In this document: positions 11,498 to 23,492 of the stretch, piece by piece
Position numbering within the stretch: position 1 is the first letter of the stretch
Layout: every line of letters begins with the position of its first letter
Assembly (NCBI GenBank): GCA_001949185.1
Contig: BDGG01000012.1
Span: 1,444,035 to 1,508,034, forward strand
Direction: 5' to 3'
Source: Ramazzottius varieornatus
Taxonomy: Eukaryota > Tardigrada > Eutardigrada > Parachela > Ramazzottiidae
Length of the DNA stretch: 64,000 nt
Translations under genes and position numbers: made by a program
The notes under the pieces: generated by a model
What the model was told of the DNA's origin: nothing
Database searches by the model: none
What the model saw: the letters and a program-made list of their open reading frames with translations, nothing else

Positions 11498-14400
11498 TTA
11501 AACAGGCAGGGAGCCTTCCTGAGAAGCAATCGCAGGGTCAAAGGAATAAGAGGTTGGAATGAGGTCTAATACTGAATTCAAGTCAAAATCAAAGTTCTGT
11601 TGATGACTTGTGGATGGTTGTGGCAAAGACGCATATTCCTCATCGTCCTCCCCTTTCTCATTATCACCATTATAATTTTCAACGAGAAAAATCGTACTGG
11701 TAGAATCATCAGCTTCATTGCTGGGTTTCAGTCTGGAACTCCTTCGCTTTGCAGAGTCAGGTATCGCAGCTGCTTCTACGAGTTTTCTCTTCCTGGGCTT
11801 CTTCTCACCCGTCGCTCTCTTCTCTTCACTAATTACCTTCTTCGTTTCTCTTTCTATCTTCTTCTGATTTTCGTTCTGGGCCATCCATTTGATTTTCTTC
11901 AGGAGCGTCTTCTTGGTGCTGACTTTCCTTCCTGGACGCCGTTTGACTTCTTTGGGTATCGCTGGCTTCAGCGGTATCGATATGTCGATAATGGGCGCCA
12001 CTTCCAGTTCCTTCTCAGGCTCCACCGTGACATCAAGAAACGCGTCACTGTTGAGACCTCCGGTCAAATCTGCAACTTCCTTCATTGCCGGACTACAAAA
12101 GACGAAAAGAAGCATATTTTGAGCACATTACATAAGCAAACTGCTCATAAGCAACCAACGAGAAAGACTGAGCCGCGTTTCGTCCAGCCGCATACTGATG
12201 CCTCACAGGAGTGTTAGAGTAACTGTACTGAGGTGTGTGAAGCATGTGCCCATTTTATGGCTGATCCTCATGCGCTTTTCGCATACCGAAAGCTGGCCAA
12301 AATGTCCAAGTAAACATGGTAGGTTGGAGTAACGAAGTACACACCTATCGATATCATCGTGGTTTTGTGGTTGCTCGAAGTCACTGAAAGAATTAACGAG
12401 GGCTATTTCCGATGTGAGGAAGACAGACACAGCTCGTCGCTCCATCGCTCTCAGATCATACGAGTCGCAAAGGGAGAGGACTTCTTGAGTAGGAAGTGCT
12501 GTATTCAGGCATAGCTGCTTGAGCTTGAGAAGTCCGTTAAGGATAGGTAGCGAAGGGGGAAGGCATACTGCCGGAGTACTTCGGTTGTCGTCATGCTCGG
12601 CCATGAAGCCGGCACTGACGATCTCGATTCGCTCTGCGGAGGTCTTTGGTTGAAGAGGCACCGGAATGTCACCAAAGCAGTTGATATGCTTCTTCCGACC
12701 CTTTCTCGTAGCAGAATCAAGGATCGGTGCTCCGAACAATTCGATCAGCTTCCGGTCTGCTGGTGACAGAGTTTCCACAACAGCGTCATAGGAATCGGCA
12801 GCGTTGGGAATTTCGGGATACAACTGCAGATCAGTCATGAAGTTCCTGACTGGACCCAATACCTAACGAGAAGACTAATATGAGAACCGTAGAAATTAAG
12901 AAGTGGTTTCCATTCAACAGAACGACAATCTCATGGAACGAACGTGAAGAAAGAGTGTGTTGCATCCAGCTGCATACCCTCGCAGCGTAGTGACCGTGCA
13001 GCTTAACGTATGCAGGTCTATTTTTCCCTCGGTCTCTCATATACCGCTGGTGTCCAACTGCAATAATCATTTAGTGAAAGAATCTTCACGTACCTTCTCG
13101 CTCTTCAGTAGCCCGGCAAGGCTTAGTGAGCTGTTTTCTCGTAGCGGTTTCGTCACCGTTTCGAGGATGTGCTCGTACAGCTTCTTGACGATAATGACTT
13201 GCTTCTCGTAGCCTTGTCCTGTGGGGAACGATCTTTCCCGATCTTTCTCCACCCAGCGGTTCTAGAACAAGAACGATCAATCAGAATATTGTATGCGAAC
13301 GCAGCAAGGACTCAGTCTCAAATCTCTCGATGAGAGTTCGCTGGAAATTACCTCTTCCACGTTGGTATATATGTCCAGAAAGTACTTCTTCACCGTCCAC
13401 GCTAACCTGTCCGGGAACTTCGCGTAAAGCTTGTCAAGACCCGCATAAACAAAAACAAATCTAAAGTTTGTAACTCTATCAGTGGTTAGTAGATAAGTTT
13501 GCTTACCTTGGTCGGGTCGATGATCGCTGGCAAACTTTCGTATTTTTTCCCAGTCCTTTTTACTCCAGCTCGAACGACTCACTTCCGGGTTGAGATGGCG
13601 TGACCAGTACCGTATGATATCCGCAACCTTTCGATGCGGAATCATTCGCCCGACAAGTGACCAGTTTCCGCCGGCCACCACGTAAGTATGAATTAGTACG
13701 ATTATGTCTTCAGCTCCAAAGCGCAGAAGTCCAGCGCGATCGCTATGTCTCATATCCTGCTGGAGACGCTGATACTCACGACAGCAATCAAACGCCGTTC
13801 TGCCTTTGAGGTCGAAAGCCACCGCATCCCAGTTTCGACTCCCGAACTGCTCTACAAGTTGCCTAAGCTTGGTCCTTTCTTCGATTTTCCATGGTCCTGT
13901 CTTGAGAGATGGATCTAATTCAAACTGGTATTTCAACTGGCACGCTTCCGGGGTATGCTTTTGAAGCTCACGACGTCCAGTGGAGATGTAGTACCTGTAA
14001 GAAAAACACATTGGACTAAGATGATAAGTAATTATGGGGAGTCAACTAGCAAGCTTCGTCAGCCACCTGCATATCACGAACCGAGTACACCGCCAAGCGG
14101 TAGAGTATGCAGGTACGTGACATAAACACAGCAGGGCAACCACCAACACACAACCCAAAATGAAACTTCCTAACTTTGAAGCTTCTTAACAAATCGTCTT
14201 AGTATCGAAAGCGCCATTGACTCAATATTGCTACTTACCAGTCATGCACAGGAATTTGCACCTTCTGGAACTGCTCCGCGGACAGAGGGAGAGTCGAAAG
14301 TCGCGCCAGCGCCACATCGATCTCAACTATCTTACTATTGTTGTTTTCGATATCCCTCTGCAGCCGACATCTGTGTTGCCATCCCGTTGGATCGTCCACC

Positions 14401-14876
14401 GGCCCGCTTAGAGGAAGCTGGTCTAGCTCTTTCTGCAGCACGGCACTCCCGCGTTCAGCCTTCTTTCGTTCATAGTTCAGATCTCGCGTGATGATATCTT
14501 TCTTTTTGGCATGCACTGCCTCGACCAGCGCGTTCTCCGCTTTCGAGCTCCAGTAGGTGCGGGACGTGGTTGGGTCTTCCGAGTTGAGGAAGACAGCAAC
14601 CTCGACTTCAGCATGATAAGTAGGCACAGGTGTCCTGTCGGCTGTCTGGAAATACGGGGTTCTGTACAGTGCCTGAGATACGGACAACTCACTCGAGCGA
14701 CTGTCTTCCGTGACGGATAAGGCTTTTCGCACTTGCTGTTCCTTTCCTTCGTTGAGGGCGGCCTGCCTCTCTACGGTTTCCAGTAAAGCACTGAGGGATT
14801 GCTGATATGCTCGGCTGCTGTCCACGAAAGCTCGTAATTTCCCACAAAGTTCCGATCTGCTGCTTTCTCCATCCAT
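11498..14876 (-). CDS. SNAPC4: Myb-repeat protein, SNAPC4-like (snRNA-gene activating complex)
   Basis: SNAPC4 is the Myb-domain subunit of SNAPc, which binds the proximal sequence element of snRNA promoters for RNA polymerases II and III. Minus-strand exons are 14876-14239, 13994-13507, 13440-13352, 13261-13094, 13046-12978, 12862-12345 and 12092-11498. The N-terminal third is helical and ends QIPVHDW, matching the HDW just before the Myb array of human SNAPC4. Myb repeats follow (GPWKIEERTKLRQLVEQFG..NWDAVA; GNWSLVGRMIPHRKVADIIRYW; SSWSKKDWEKIRKFA). The C-terminus is Lys/Arg-rich with a GRK-type basic patch. The protein is 854 residues if the 66-nt segment 13506-13441 is an intron with a GG end, or 876 if it is translated. 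It is much shorter than human SNAPC4 (about 1470). It ends 183 bp from the convergent SLC13 stop. Confidence 0.68.
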
Positions 14877-15790
14877 GTCTGCTACGCGGTGGATAGCTTC
14901 CTTCCTCTCGTCCGAATCAACCACACATGCACCAGGAATATAGAATCACCCTCTTTCAGCTGGATCTCAGAGCAATTTTAGCAGATATCTTCCTGAAAAA
15001 TAATTTATCGAATTTGAATTGTTGGGTTGTGATTTTGAAATTTGAACTTTGGATGTTTGATGTAGTTCAATCAAGATCCTCCAATCAAGCGCAGATCTCA
15101 CGTTGACGGTCGACCGGCTTGATTTCCACCACACAGTCCACACCACTTTTTCTAGCTGGCTCAAACGGGACCGACTGAACGTCATTAGGTTGGATTCAAT
15201 GGGTCGATCAGTATTTTGCATGTGTATCAAGCTCGCATGACGTCAGAATTGGTCAGAGTGGATGGTCTGTAATCCATTCCACTGCTCCCACTTTTCGGCG
15301 ACCTGAATAAAATATAAATCCGTTTTTCTCCCATCTGAGCCATCTTTGATGGCACCTTAATAATTTCGTCCTGAAGTCTATGCCGATCCCGATCTTCTTG
15401 TGCTTTCATCTTTCCACCCAGCATATCGTCCTACCTCGCAGTTGAGTATCCAGTCTACGTTAGGCAAAGAGCGACCAGTGACTGATTCGATAGAGCACAT
15501 CGTCTGGACTCCGCCTGGACCCTGACTCCGCGAAGCCAACTCGGGAAACTGATCTACTCTTACCTGTCTATGCGTCGTAAGACGTCGAGAGCATCAGTGA
15601 TTGTCCACAGAACTGCAGGTTCCTTCTCCCTATAACTATCGGTCATCGCAGCACGGACGGGTAAAGGCGAAGCTGCAGGTGAGCAACACTTTGCGTGCAA
15701 GCATAATGTGACTTAGTTATATTCGTTTTTTGGTTGCAATTTCTGTATTGCCATTGACGCTCAACCAATGATCTGTTATGGTTCCATAGA
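14877..15790. promoter_or_regulatory. Divergent region between SNAPC4-like (-) and pinin (+)
   Basis: About 0.9 kb between the two start codons. A minus-strand frame at 15424-15227 is charged in its first part (DRDRHRLQDEIIK) but lacks family resemblance and I do not call it a gene. Both promoters should be here, along with possible 5' untranslated exons; a TAG just before the pinin ATG could be a splice acceptor. Confidence 0.4.
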
Positions 15791-17171
15791 ATGGATGTCG
15801 CTCCGACTATAACCTCGCTCACGCAGCAGCTATTTGAAGCAAAAGAACAGCTGAAGGAAACGGATGAGAATATCAAGAAAGTCACTGGTCGCGATGCCAT
15901 TGAACCTCCCGGCCGATCTCGCGACGTTCCTTCTGCAGCTCCTGCTAGAGGTAACGGCATTCGGAATACACTGGCGCTGAGGGATAATCCAGCCTTTGCT
16001 CGCGACGTTGAGCGGACAAGGGTCGCAGACGAACCAGCTTCGAAGAGACCGCGTATAGTCCACTCTTTCCACCCAGTAGCAGACAATACCCCACGAAATG
16101 GGGCAGATCAAGGTGATCGACGTCGAGGAGGATGGGATGACGACGAAGATTACCGTCGTCGGAAAGTACAATCTGCTGTGGTTGTCGAAAGCCTCCCACA
16201 AAAGACTCGCGAGGTACCAGTAGTAGAGCAGTATCGATTCGAGGCAAGGTGGCAGTATCGGCCACCCCAAAAATATCCTGTATTTCGGTAGGGTGGCCGA
16301 CCTAGGTTTTGTGCCTCGAAAGTCGATGTGTGCTTCTGAATGATCGTTCGTCAGTCTATTGACTGTCTCTTTATCCCAGGAACGAATAGTGGAGGCCCAG
16401 GTCCGAGTTGGCGATAAAGACGTCGCTCGTAACCGCCGAATATTCGGTTCGTTAATGGGCACGCTGAAGAAGTTTCAACAAGAGCAGAGTACTAGAGCGC
16501 CCACAGATGACAGACAAGCTGAAATCCGGAAGAAACTGGAAGAGAAGGAATCCCTCGAAAAGAAGGAAGCTTCTCGAGCGCGCAGGGAATTATTCTGGGA
16601 ACGTAAAAGAAAACAGGCCACAGTGAAGTTCTTAGAAACTAAGGTTGATATCGTCAAACGGTTCAACGACTGGGAACAGTCGCAAAAGCCTCTGCTGAAT
16701 TTCATCCAAACAGAAAGTAAGCAGCCTATCTTCTATCTGCCTAAGAAGTTGAATAAGAGTCAAGAAGAGAAATTAGAGAAGAGCCGGAAGTTAGTCGAGG
16801 AAGCCATACAGAAACGTCGTGAGTACATGGAGAACCAGCTACGAAGGCTGGATCAGAAGATCGAGTACGTCAACAGACCGAGAAGAGGTGGACCGGACGT
16901 TTCGGTCGAAGACGACATCCAGGAAACTAGGAAGAAGATGCAGGAGGAACCACTGGACGATATCGACGTTGAAGCGTTGCTGGATGACAACGAAGTAGAA
17001 GGGCTGGAGCTCATCGCGATTGACGAGCAAGACCAGACAGTCAATGTTCCGGACGTGGCAATGGAAGGTAGCAGTACTGGGGACAACGGAGCTCAGGACG
17101 CGGAAGAGAAGAATGATAGCGCGTCTGCTGACAATGGCGATACCAAGATGGACGAACCTTCGGCAACGTAA
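15791..17171 (+). CDS. PNN: Pinin (splicing- and exon-junction-associated protein)
   Basis: Pinin is a nuclear-speckle protein linked to the ASAP/PSAP complex, exon-junction complexes and alternative splicing. Two exons, 15791-16213 and 16380-17171, give 404 residues. The diagnostic pinin/SDK/MemA core lies in exon 2: RNRRIFGSLMGTLKKFQQE, then an acidic/basic coiled coil with RRELFWERKRKQ and the QPIFYLPKKLNKSQEEK segment. The N-terminus has a short leucine-rich helix (ITSLTQQLFEAKEQLKE). The C-terminus is acidic and lacks the long Ser/Arg tail of vertebrate pinin. The single intron contains a 93-bp hairpin. Confidence 0.88.
16234..16326. repeat. Hairpin in the pinin intron (93 bp)
   Basis: An inverted repeat with arms of about 35 bp: left TCGATTCGAGGCAAGG continuing to CGGCCACCC, right GGGTGGCCGACC continuing to GTGCCTCGAAAGTCGA. 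It fills over half of the 166-nt intron. It is not the same family as copies A-F. Confidence 0.65.
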
Positions 17172-17657
17172 GGCTTTCACGTGCACTTGACTGTAACTTT
17201 TCTTTATATATTTTCGAATGGAGGTTCGGGGCGGGACTTCTGCGAAATATTTCGTTCGTCTTGAGACACCGATTATTCACTCGTTGTTCAATTGTTGTCC
17301 TTCGCACCCTACGAGGTGTTGTTCACTGTTCAACTCGTTCCAGTCCCTGACGCAATGGCAGTGGATTGACACGGTGTCTGTGCTGGAGCTTTGATTGGCC
17401 GCTGATTACTGTTCTGTTAAGATGTACTTATGTAGCATGTTCGCGCTGTGGATGGGCTGTATACAAATCCGCTGCGAAATGAATAAAAAGCTGTTCCCCC
17501 TCGGAATGACATATTTTTCCCCGAAGCAAATGGAAATGATCGAGTCTCCATGTTCAAGACGCGGAATGCGACGATGGGTTCCATGAAACCCCAAACACGA
17601 TAATACAGTCTGCCATAATGCAGATACGAAGATACCTTAGACGATTCTGCCATTTCG

Positions 17658-17815
17658 TACTGTAGTGCTCCCAAATTAACGCGCACTCAGCCACGTGATG
17701 AGTCAGCGTTGTCCAGTGTGATCAGATGTTATCAGTGGAGCCTGTGTGACTCTCACCCGGGCATCATTTACTGTCCACGTGGTTGAGTGCGCGTTAATTT
17801 AGGAGCACTACAGTA
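17658..17815. mobile_element. MITE with 38-40 bp terminal inverted repeats and TA ends
   Basis: Left end TACTGTAGTGCTCCCAAATT through CGCGCACTCAGCCACGTG; right end CACGTGGTTGAGTGCGCG through AATTTAGGAGCACTACAGTA. The arms match with very few differences around a spacer of about 75 bp with no coding capacity. Both ends carry TA, which is the target-site duplication of Tc1/mariner-type elements, so this is probably a non-autonomous mariner-like MITE. Confidence 0.8.
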
Positions 17816-18583
17816 TGATGCTGAAAGCACGGTATTACAATAGTAGCCAACGAGCTGCCCTTGTCGTCCACGACCTCAAGCACATAAACGATTGTCAGCC
17901 TACGCACAGGTACGTTTCGTGGTCCACATCCTGAATAAGCTTTCGAACTCCCGAAAATTGCACTCCTTATGATTATCCTTATGATGTTTGAAAGTTATCG
18001 ACGCTGGCCTATTGAGTGTTGAGTCCGAAAATGTTGCGAAGGACACGGCGCGAAAGGGACAGGAAGTCTTACACGAAGAAAAGAGTTATAGCGATATGTT
18101 ACCGCGGAATTTTAGCGAAGATTATATGCCTACTTCCTGTCGACAACTTTCAAGGGTCTTCCGAAATATTTTGTAATTTTGACAGTGTCAGTTTCCTGAA
18201 GAAATAGCTGACAAAGGTAACCTAACAATAGGTGCACTTGACCAGTACATCATACTCGGGCAAGCGAAGAGCTCGAGGAACCCAGACTGTAACAGACCGC
18301 TAGTCCGTCTGGCGCTCCGCAGATGGACGAATCGGATACTGGTATTGTAAATATGATACCTTCACCGATGGCGTAATAAATATGATTAATGATAAACAGG
18401 CAGGTTGTGTGCGGAGTAAGCGCTGATCGATGGAGGCCCGCGTACAGGTATCGTGCGCACGCCCGAACAACGGCCCGGCACTGTTGACCAAGATTCTAGA
18501 AATACATGGGGAATATAAAGAAACGCGCTTAGTCCATTGCTCGACCAAATCTTATTTCGTCTGTGCTTTCTTCGTGACAGAAG

Positions 18584-18591
18584 TATAAAAG
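18584..18591 (+). promoter_or_regulatory. TATA box of chitin-binding protein 1
   Basis: TATAAAAG lies 184 bp upstream of the ATG. Comparable TATA motifs precede both paralogs at similar spacing, which supports it as a core promoter. Confidence 0.55.
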
Positions 18592-18774
18592 CTTCCTGCT
18601 CTGAACTCTGTCGGAAGCTCGTATACCGCGTGGTTCATCATTGTGTAACGTTCCTTGTTCCTTGGGTGGGCGACCGACAGTAGTGAAAGAGGGGTATCAC
18701 CTATCGATGAGGAACTAACTGGTCCTTGTTCGCGGCCTCCGCGACGACTTCGTTTTGCTATTTGATACTGTGAT

Positions 18775-20450
18775 ATGGCGCGGACTGAAACTGTTATATT
18801 TTTCCTTCTTATTTCAACTTTCTGTGGGTCTGTGGTTAGGTCTCACGAACTGGTAAGTGCATACAAACTACTGTAACTGAAAACTTTTCCTTCCCAGTAC
18901 TTCTCCTTTGGGAAACTTCTCTTCTGCAGAAAAAGCGACAATCCGTAAATATTCAAAACCCACCAGTATGGCAAGCGTTGGATCTTCTTCGGGGTGGAGG
19001 AGAGCCACTGAATGCCGCGCAGGTCCAACAAGTCATGGCTTCCGCCGGTAAATTGGTCTTGACCCTAGCTGGCTCACTGTTCTGATGCAGTGTTCTATTA
19101 GTCTATAGAGAGCTTGAGCTAGTTGGTATGATCTATCATCGTTGTTCCTTGCAGTACCGGGACAGAGCTATCCAACATTGGCATACATACCACAAACTTC
19201 TTTCACCTGCTCAAGCGCTAGACAACCGGGGTTCTACGCCGACCCGGAAACGGGATGCCAAGTCTTCAGACGCTGCGAGCAGAACAACTACATGTTCTCC
19301 TACATATGTCCGAACAGCACTGTAAGTTCGGCAGGAACCCGCGAAAGTCGATAATTGTCGAGCTCTTTGGTACCTTCAAAACACACACCGTTAATCCGGC
19401 TCCATCTTTAGCTCTTCAACCAAATTACTCTCGTTTGCGACTACTGGTACAACGTGCAGTGCGACCGGTAAGGCTTCAAAATTTAGACAAAGGCTATAAA
19501 GCGCTTTTGTGACTGGTTTCAACCACGTTACTTTCTCAGACAGCTGGAAAATGTTCGCCGTTTGCAGGTCGCAACAGTTTGTCGATTACTCCAATCCCAG
19601 AATTTACATCCAGGGTGGTAAGTCCATCCCACTTCTTTTGTCCTCTGTTTCGCTCTGAGCCGGTCCGACCAGCCACCTGACAATATTACAACATCAGATT
19701 TAGTACAAAGTCTGTCTGGTAGTTCCGTTACTTGACGATGTGAATAATGGATACGGAGGAGCTAGTGGCAACCTCATTGGTGGTGGTGGTGGTAACTACG
19801 CTTCCGGTGGTGGTGGCAACTATGCTCCCGGTAGCTCACTGGGCGCTGGGCAAGCTGTTACCATCGGTGGCGGTGGTACATATTCAGGCGGCGGTGGCGG
19901 TAACCAGTACGATACCGGACGCGTCCAAAGCCAAGGAGGAAGAGGATCAAACTACCTACAGGGGCTGTCCGGCGGAAGTCTGTATAGTAGCGGGTCTTCG
20001 GGTTCTCAAGGCGGTGATTACAGCCGGGTACAAAGCGGAGCGTACAATACGATGCTAGGAACCAGCTCGTACTCTGCCGCGAACCAGCAGCAACAACAAC
20101 AACAACTTCCCTTCGGAACGCTTGTCTCATCCTCCTACGGTCCATCCCCACAGTCCCCATACCAAAGTCCCTCTTCGAGTGTTCAAGGCGGATATGCGCA
20201 ACAGAACTACCAACAACCACAGCCGCAATTCCAACCGGCTTCTGGATATTCCTCACAGTACTCTTCACAACAGCAAAGAGCACCGTACTCTTCCGGTGTA
20301 ATCCAACAGATCGGACCATCTTACAGAAGTTTATCTAATCGACTTCTAAGGCTGCAAGCCGACGCTTCCGATATTTTCACTACAAAGACCGTCACTGATT
20401 CGACACCGAGTAGTACTAACGTTCTAAAGTCCTTTGAGCAATCTGGCTAA
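18775..20450 (+). CDS. Secreted chitin-binding type-2 protein 1 with Gly/Gln-rich tail
   Basis: Expected to be an extracellular cuticle or gut-lining protein. Exons 18775-18852, 18930-19047, 19155-19321, 19412-19467, 19568-19617 and 19723-20450 give 398 residues. A signal peptide (VIFFLLISTFCGSVV) is followed by one peritrophin-A domain with six cysteines: FTCSS..QPGFYADPETGCQVFRRC, then YICPNST, LFNQITLVCDYWYNVQCD. A conserved segment FVDYSNPRIY follows. The C-terminal 240 residues are low-complexity: runs of GGGG with Asn/Tyr, then Gln/Ser/Pro/Tyr repeats including a seven-Gln run, like structural cuticle proteins. The same core occurs in the genes at 27.8 and 43.6 kb. Confidence 0.88.
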
Positions 20451-21425
20451 ATCTTTTCTCGACACTTTTGGAACGAATGTGATGGTCCGGATTTGAGCTC
20501 ACAAAAATCTGCTGTGAATTTTGATAGCTTTACAGCCAAAAGTGAATTGTAGCAAATTTGTGTTTTGACTGTGAAATCGTGTCGCCAGAAATAAATTCTT
20601 GTTTGTTCGTTGATCGGAAAGTTCAACAGTTTGGTAGTTTATCTCTTCTTGTCCAATCGTGATGGATCGCCGTTTCCTTGTAACCTTTCGTATGGGTAAC
20701 CGGATCAGTGGACGAAACACGTCAAAATGTCTTCATGGAGCTTATTCTGAAACAAGAGAAAACAGATGAGCAAAGGAACGTATAATGCCTGCTCGACTAC
20801 TGTCGGACTCTGCAGTCGGTGAACGCCTAAGTAGCCAATGCTGACCTGCAGCTCGCGCGACATATCACAATATCTCAATGGTATTAATAACAGCGGCCCA
20901 CGCTTACCCGCATGTTTTGTGTAGCGGCAGATCGATCTTGCTTTCTTGTCCTCTCGAGCAAACAAGACCGACAGCTCAGTGTTTTCCCGCTTTTTAAAAG
21001 TCAAATAGTTAGCGTCTGGTTAACGCGGAAGTACTAGTGTAGTCTACCTCTTCGAAAATACTTCACCTCGTCGACTGAGCTTCGCAATCTCCAGGACTTT
21101 GGTTCAGTACGTCCGAAGAGCCTAGTGGTTGGGGCTTTCCGTTTAACACAAAAAATACAGCTAGTACAAGTCGAACTACAGTACTTATCAAACAACTAAA
21201 CTTCAAGCAAACGAAACCTCAAACCGCCCCTGCCAGACATCTGCCACGCTCAAAATAGACCAAATTTCAACGTAATGCGCAGTAAACTTAGTGGGAGCTA
21301 CAATCCACACCAGAATTTACACAGCGAAGGTTAGGTTTGTAAGGAAAATACAAATGCAAATGAAAGAATTTTGGGTACCGTCTAAGAATCTCAGGGAACT
21401 GCAATACCAGTCACGTGAGCGAGAC
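20451..21425. other. Convergent intergenic region
   Basis: Nearly 1 kb between two converging genes. A minus-strand open segment near 21004-20912 ends at a donor-like GGTAAGCG, but it lacks an ATG and any family match, so no gene is called. Confidence 0.4.
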
Positions 21426-22669
21426 TCAATCAGCGTCCTCCTCTTCTTCTTCCTCGTCGTCCCCCTCATCTTCGTCTTCCTCATCACCATGATTTGAGCC
21501 TCCTGACTGTTGTCTGGAAGCTTTATTCTCCTTGAGGTTTTCATTGTCGAACCTGTGACAGAAAAATCCAGTTTTAGTTTCCATCAACTCAAAATATGCT
21601 CGAACATGCGCGACCCTCCTCGCCCTAACCAGCGTCTGACTTTCATTGGCGCCACTCCAAATCCTCTCGCAAGTTCATCCTTCTGTTGGGTAGTCGGGCG
21701 CTTATTAGCTGCCCAGTACGTTTTGAGGATGTCTATCTGCTCCGGCGTGAAGCGAACTGCCTTGCCCCTCGGTGCAACTCCAGGATAAGTCAGTGTTCCG
21801 CCTTGTTCAGCAGTGAGACGGTCCAGTCGCAGGAGCTCTCGAACCTGGGTCACACGTGGCATAGGTAAAACTTTCTGCACCTCCCGGAAGGCAGCAGGGC
21901 TCACGCTGTAGACTCGACACCCTGCAACTACCGATACCATTCAGTTTCCATCATCATCATGACCAACATTACCCTTTATTGTGCTACACTAACCGAAATC
22001 GAGGACCGCAGGTGTGTATCTTCGCGCGAACTTCTTTTCGCATTTCTTGTCACATTTGTGCAACTTGATCAAGTCTTTAAGAAGGGAAGGGACTTCCGTG
22101 AGGAGGATGCTGTCGTTCTCCAGTAGTGTCTTTAATGCAGCCGAGTATTTTCGCTCTTTCAACAGTTCCGTCTGTAGCAACCTGATCTTCTTCGCACATC
22201 GATCTAGCTCACTCCGCATACGGCTAGGCTTTTCCAGGATAGCCTTGACGGTGCTGGTCTTAGCCTTGGTTTTGCGATCCACTGGATGGTTTCTACTTTT
22301 ATGGGCAGGAAGAGTCTGGTGCAGATGCATGCTAGTCGATTTCTTGGTCTTAGAGATCGAGGAGTTGCCAACTTGACCGACCAGATTTTCTTGTGTAAGA
22401 GATGATTGTTCGATGGAATGAGAGGTATTCGATCCGGAAGGACTGGCAGCTAGTTGAGCAACAGGTAAAGCCGGAGACGAACCCAAAAGCACAGTCTGGA
22501 GTGGGACGGAAGTGCCAGCTATGTCGTTCACTTTCACAACCGGAAGTTGACCACCCACACTGACAGAAGAGTAAGAAGGTACGTCAGGAAGAGCGATGGT
22601 GTGATGGGACGATGAAGAATATGGACTGCCTCTTATTTGATCCATTCCTGCTGTGTCTTGAGGATCCAT
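21426..22669 (-). CDS. Coiled-coil protein with a degenerate homeodomain
   Basis: Minus-strand exons 22669-21994, 21921-21615 and 21552-21426 give 369 residues. The N-terminal 120 residues are Ser/Pro-rich and disordered, then comes a basic stretch and a coiled coil (ELDRCAKKIRLLQTELLKER). Residues about 285-335 resemble a homeodomain: GKAVRFTPEQIDILKTYW, then RPTTQQKDELARGFGV and MKVRRWLGRGG. The recognition helix has WLGRGG where homeodomains have WFQNRR, so the near-invariant Asn51 is absent. The C-terminus is an acidic Asp/Glu run. The last donor (GTCGCG) is weak but the only one that keeps the acidic frame. Likely nuclear; function unknown to me. Confidence 0.65.
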
Positions 22670-23492
22670 TCGTTCGGCTTGGGTGAATACCTAAGAAGAG
22701 CCAAACCACAGCGTCCCACGCCGCTCATAAACAACAGCAACGTACTACAATACTCCACGGCAGTCTGGCCGCAGGCGATCGAACAACATGCCGAGTCTTA
22801 CTGTATTCCCAAGCTTGCTGCAGTGCTAGTGTTGAAAACAAAGGCTCCTCGCCTCCTCCCTGGACTCGGTTGAGCTGGTGGGGATACTCGGAGTCTCAGA
22901 CGAGAGAATGGGATTATATTAATGAGTTACATAAAGGAGAGCTAAGAGAAGTGCCAAAATGTTCCGAACTTCAGATTGAAGTTCATTGAAGCCCAAGGGT
23001 GGCAGGAGTGCACCAGGGGCGTTTGACGAAGGCTCATTTTGGTCAAGGGCTCATGGCGAAGCTCGTAGTGAAGCTCTTGACTCGCCAGGGCCGAACATGC
23101 ACCGCAGTTTGCTTCCCTTATGGTGAGTCATATCGTCGGAAATCTCTCCTCTGAACCATGTAAGCTCGCGACGCACCGTCGTTTGAAACGTGCTGATCCG
23201 ACACCGACGAAGCGACTTACCGGAAGCGGTTCAGACTTCAGAGTTTTTCCTTTGTCCAGATCATCTGTTGTCGTTCTTCCAGGAGGAATTGTTATCGCTC
23301 GACAGCGTTTGTTACCGGAGAGAAGGAGGCTGGGAGACTGCACGCGTACTATAACAGCGCAGAAACCGCGCTGAGGATCCAAGGTATGTTGATGACAACT
23401 CTTGCGACATCGCCTACCTATGAACTGGTTAATGACTAGGACAGTTATCACTCCATGGTTTTGGTTCCAGAAAGCTCCCTTCGTCTTCAAGA
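22670..23492. promoter_or_regulatory. Divergent region between the homeodomain-like gene (-) and NOG1 (+)
   Basis: About 0.8 kb. A plus-strand frame (23120-23374) and a minus-strand frame (23490-23128) overlap each other here; neither shows a convincing family, and both are left uncalled. Confidence 0.4.

Larger units (their letters stand above)
17172..18774. other. Intergenic region, pinin to chitin-binding protein 1
   Basis: About 1.6 kb with no supported gene. It contains a TA-flanked MITE at 17658-17815 and a TATA box at 18584. The remainder shows no coding signal that I trust. Confidence 0.45.

Noticed and set aside
15227-15424. Charged minus-strand frame upstream of the SNAPC4-like gene
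   Set aside because: It ends in its own stop and cannot be joined in phase to the Myb gene; no recognised family.
23120-23374. Plus-strand frame with GGIVIARQR, slightly like mitochondrial ribosomal protein L27
   Set aside because: Similarity stops after a few residues and the rest of the L27 pattern is missing.
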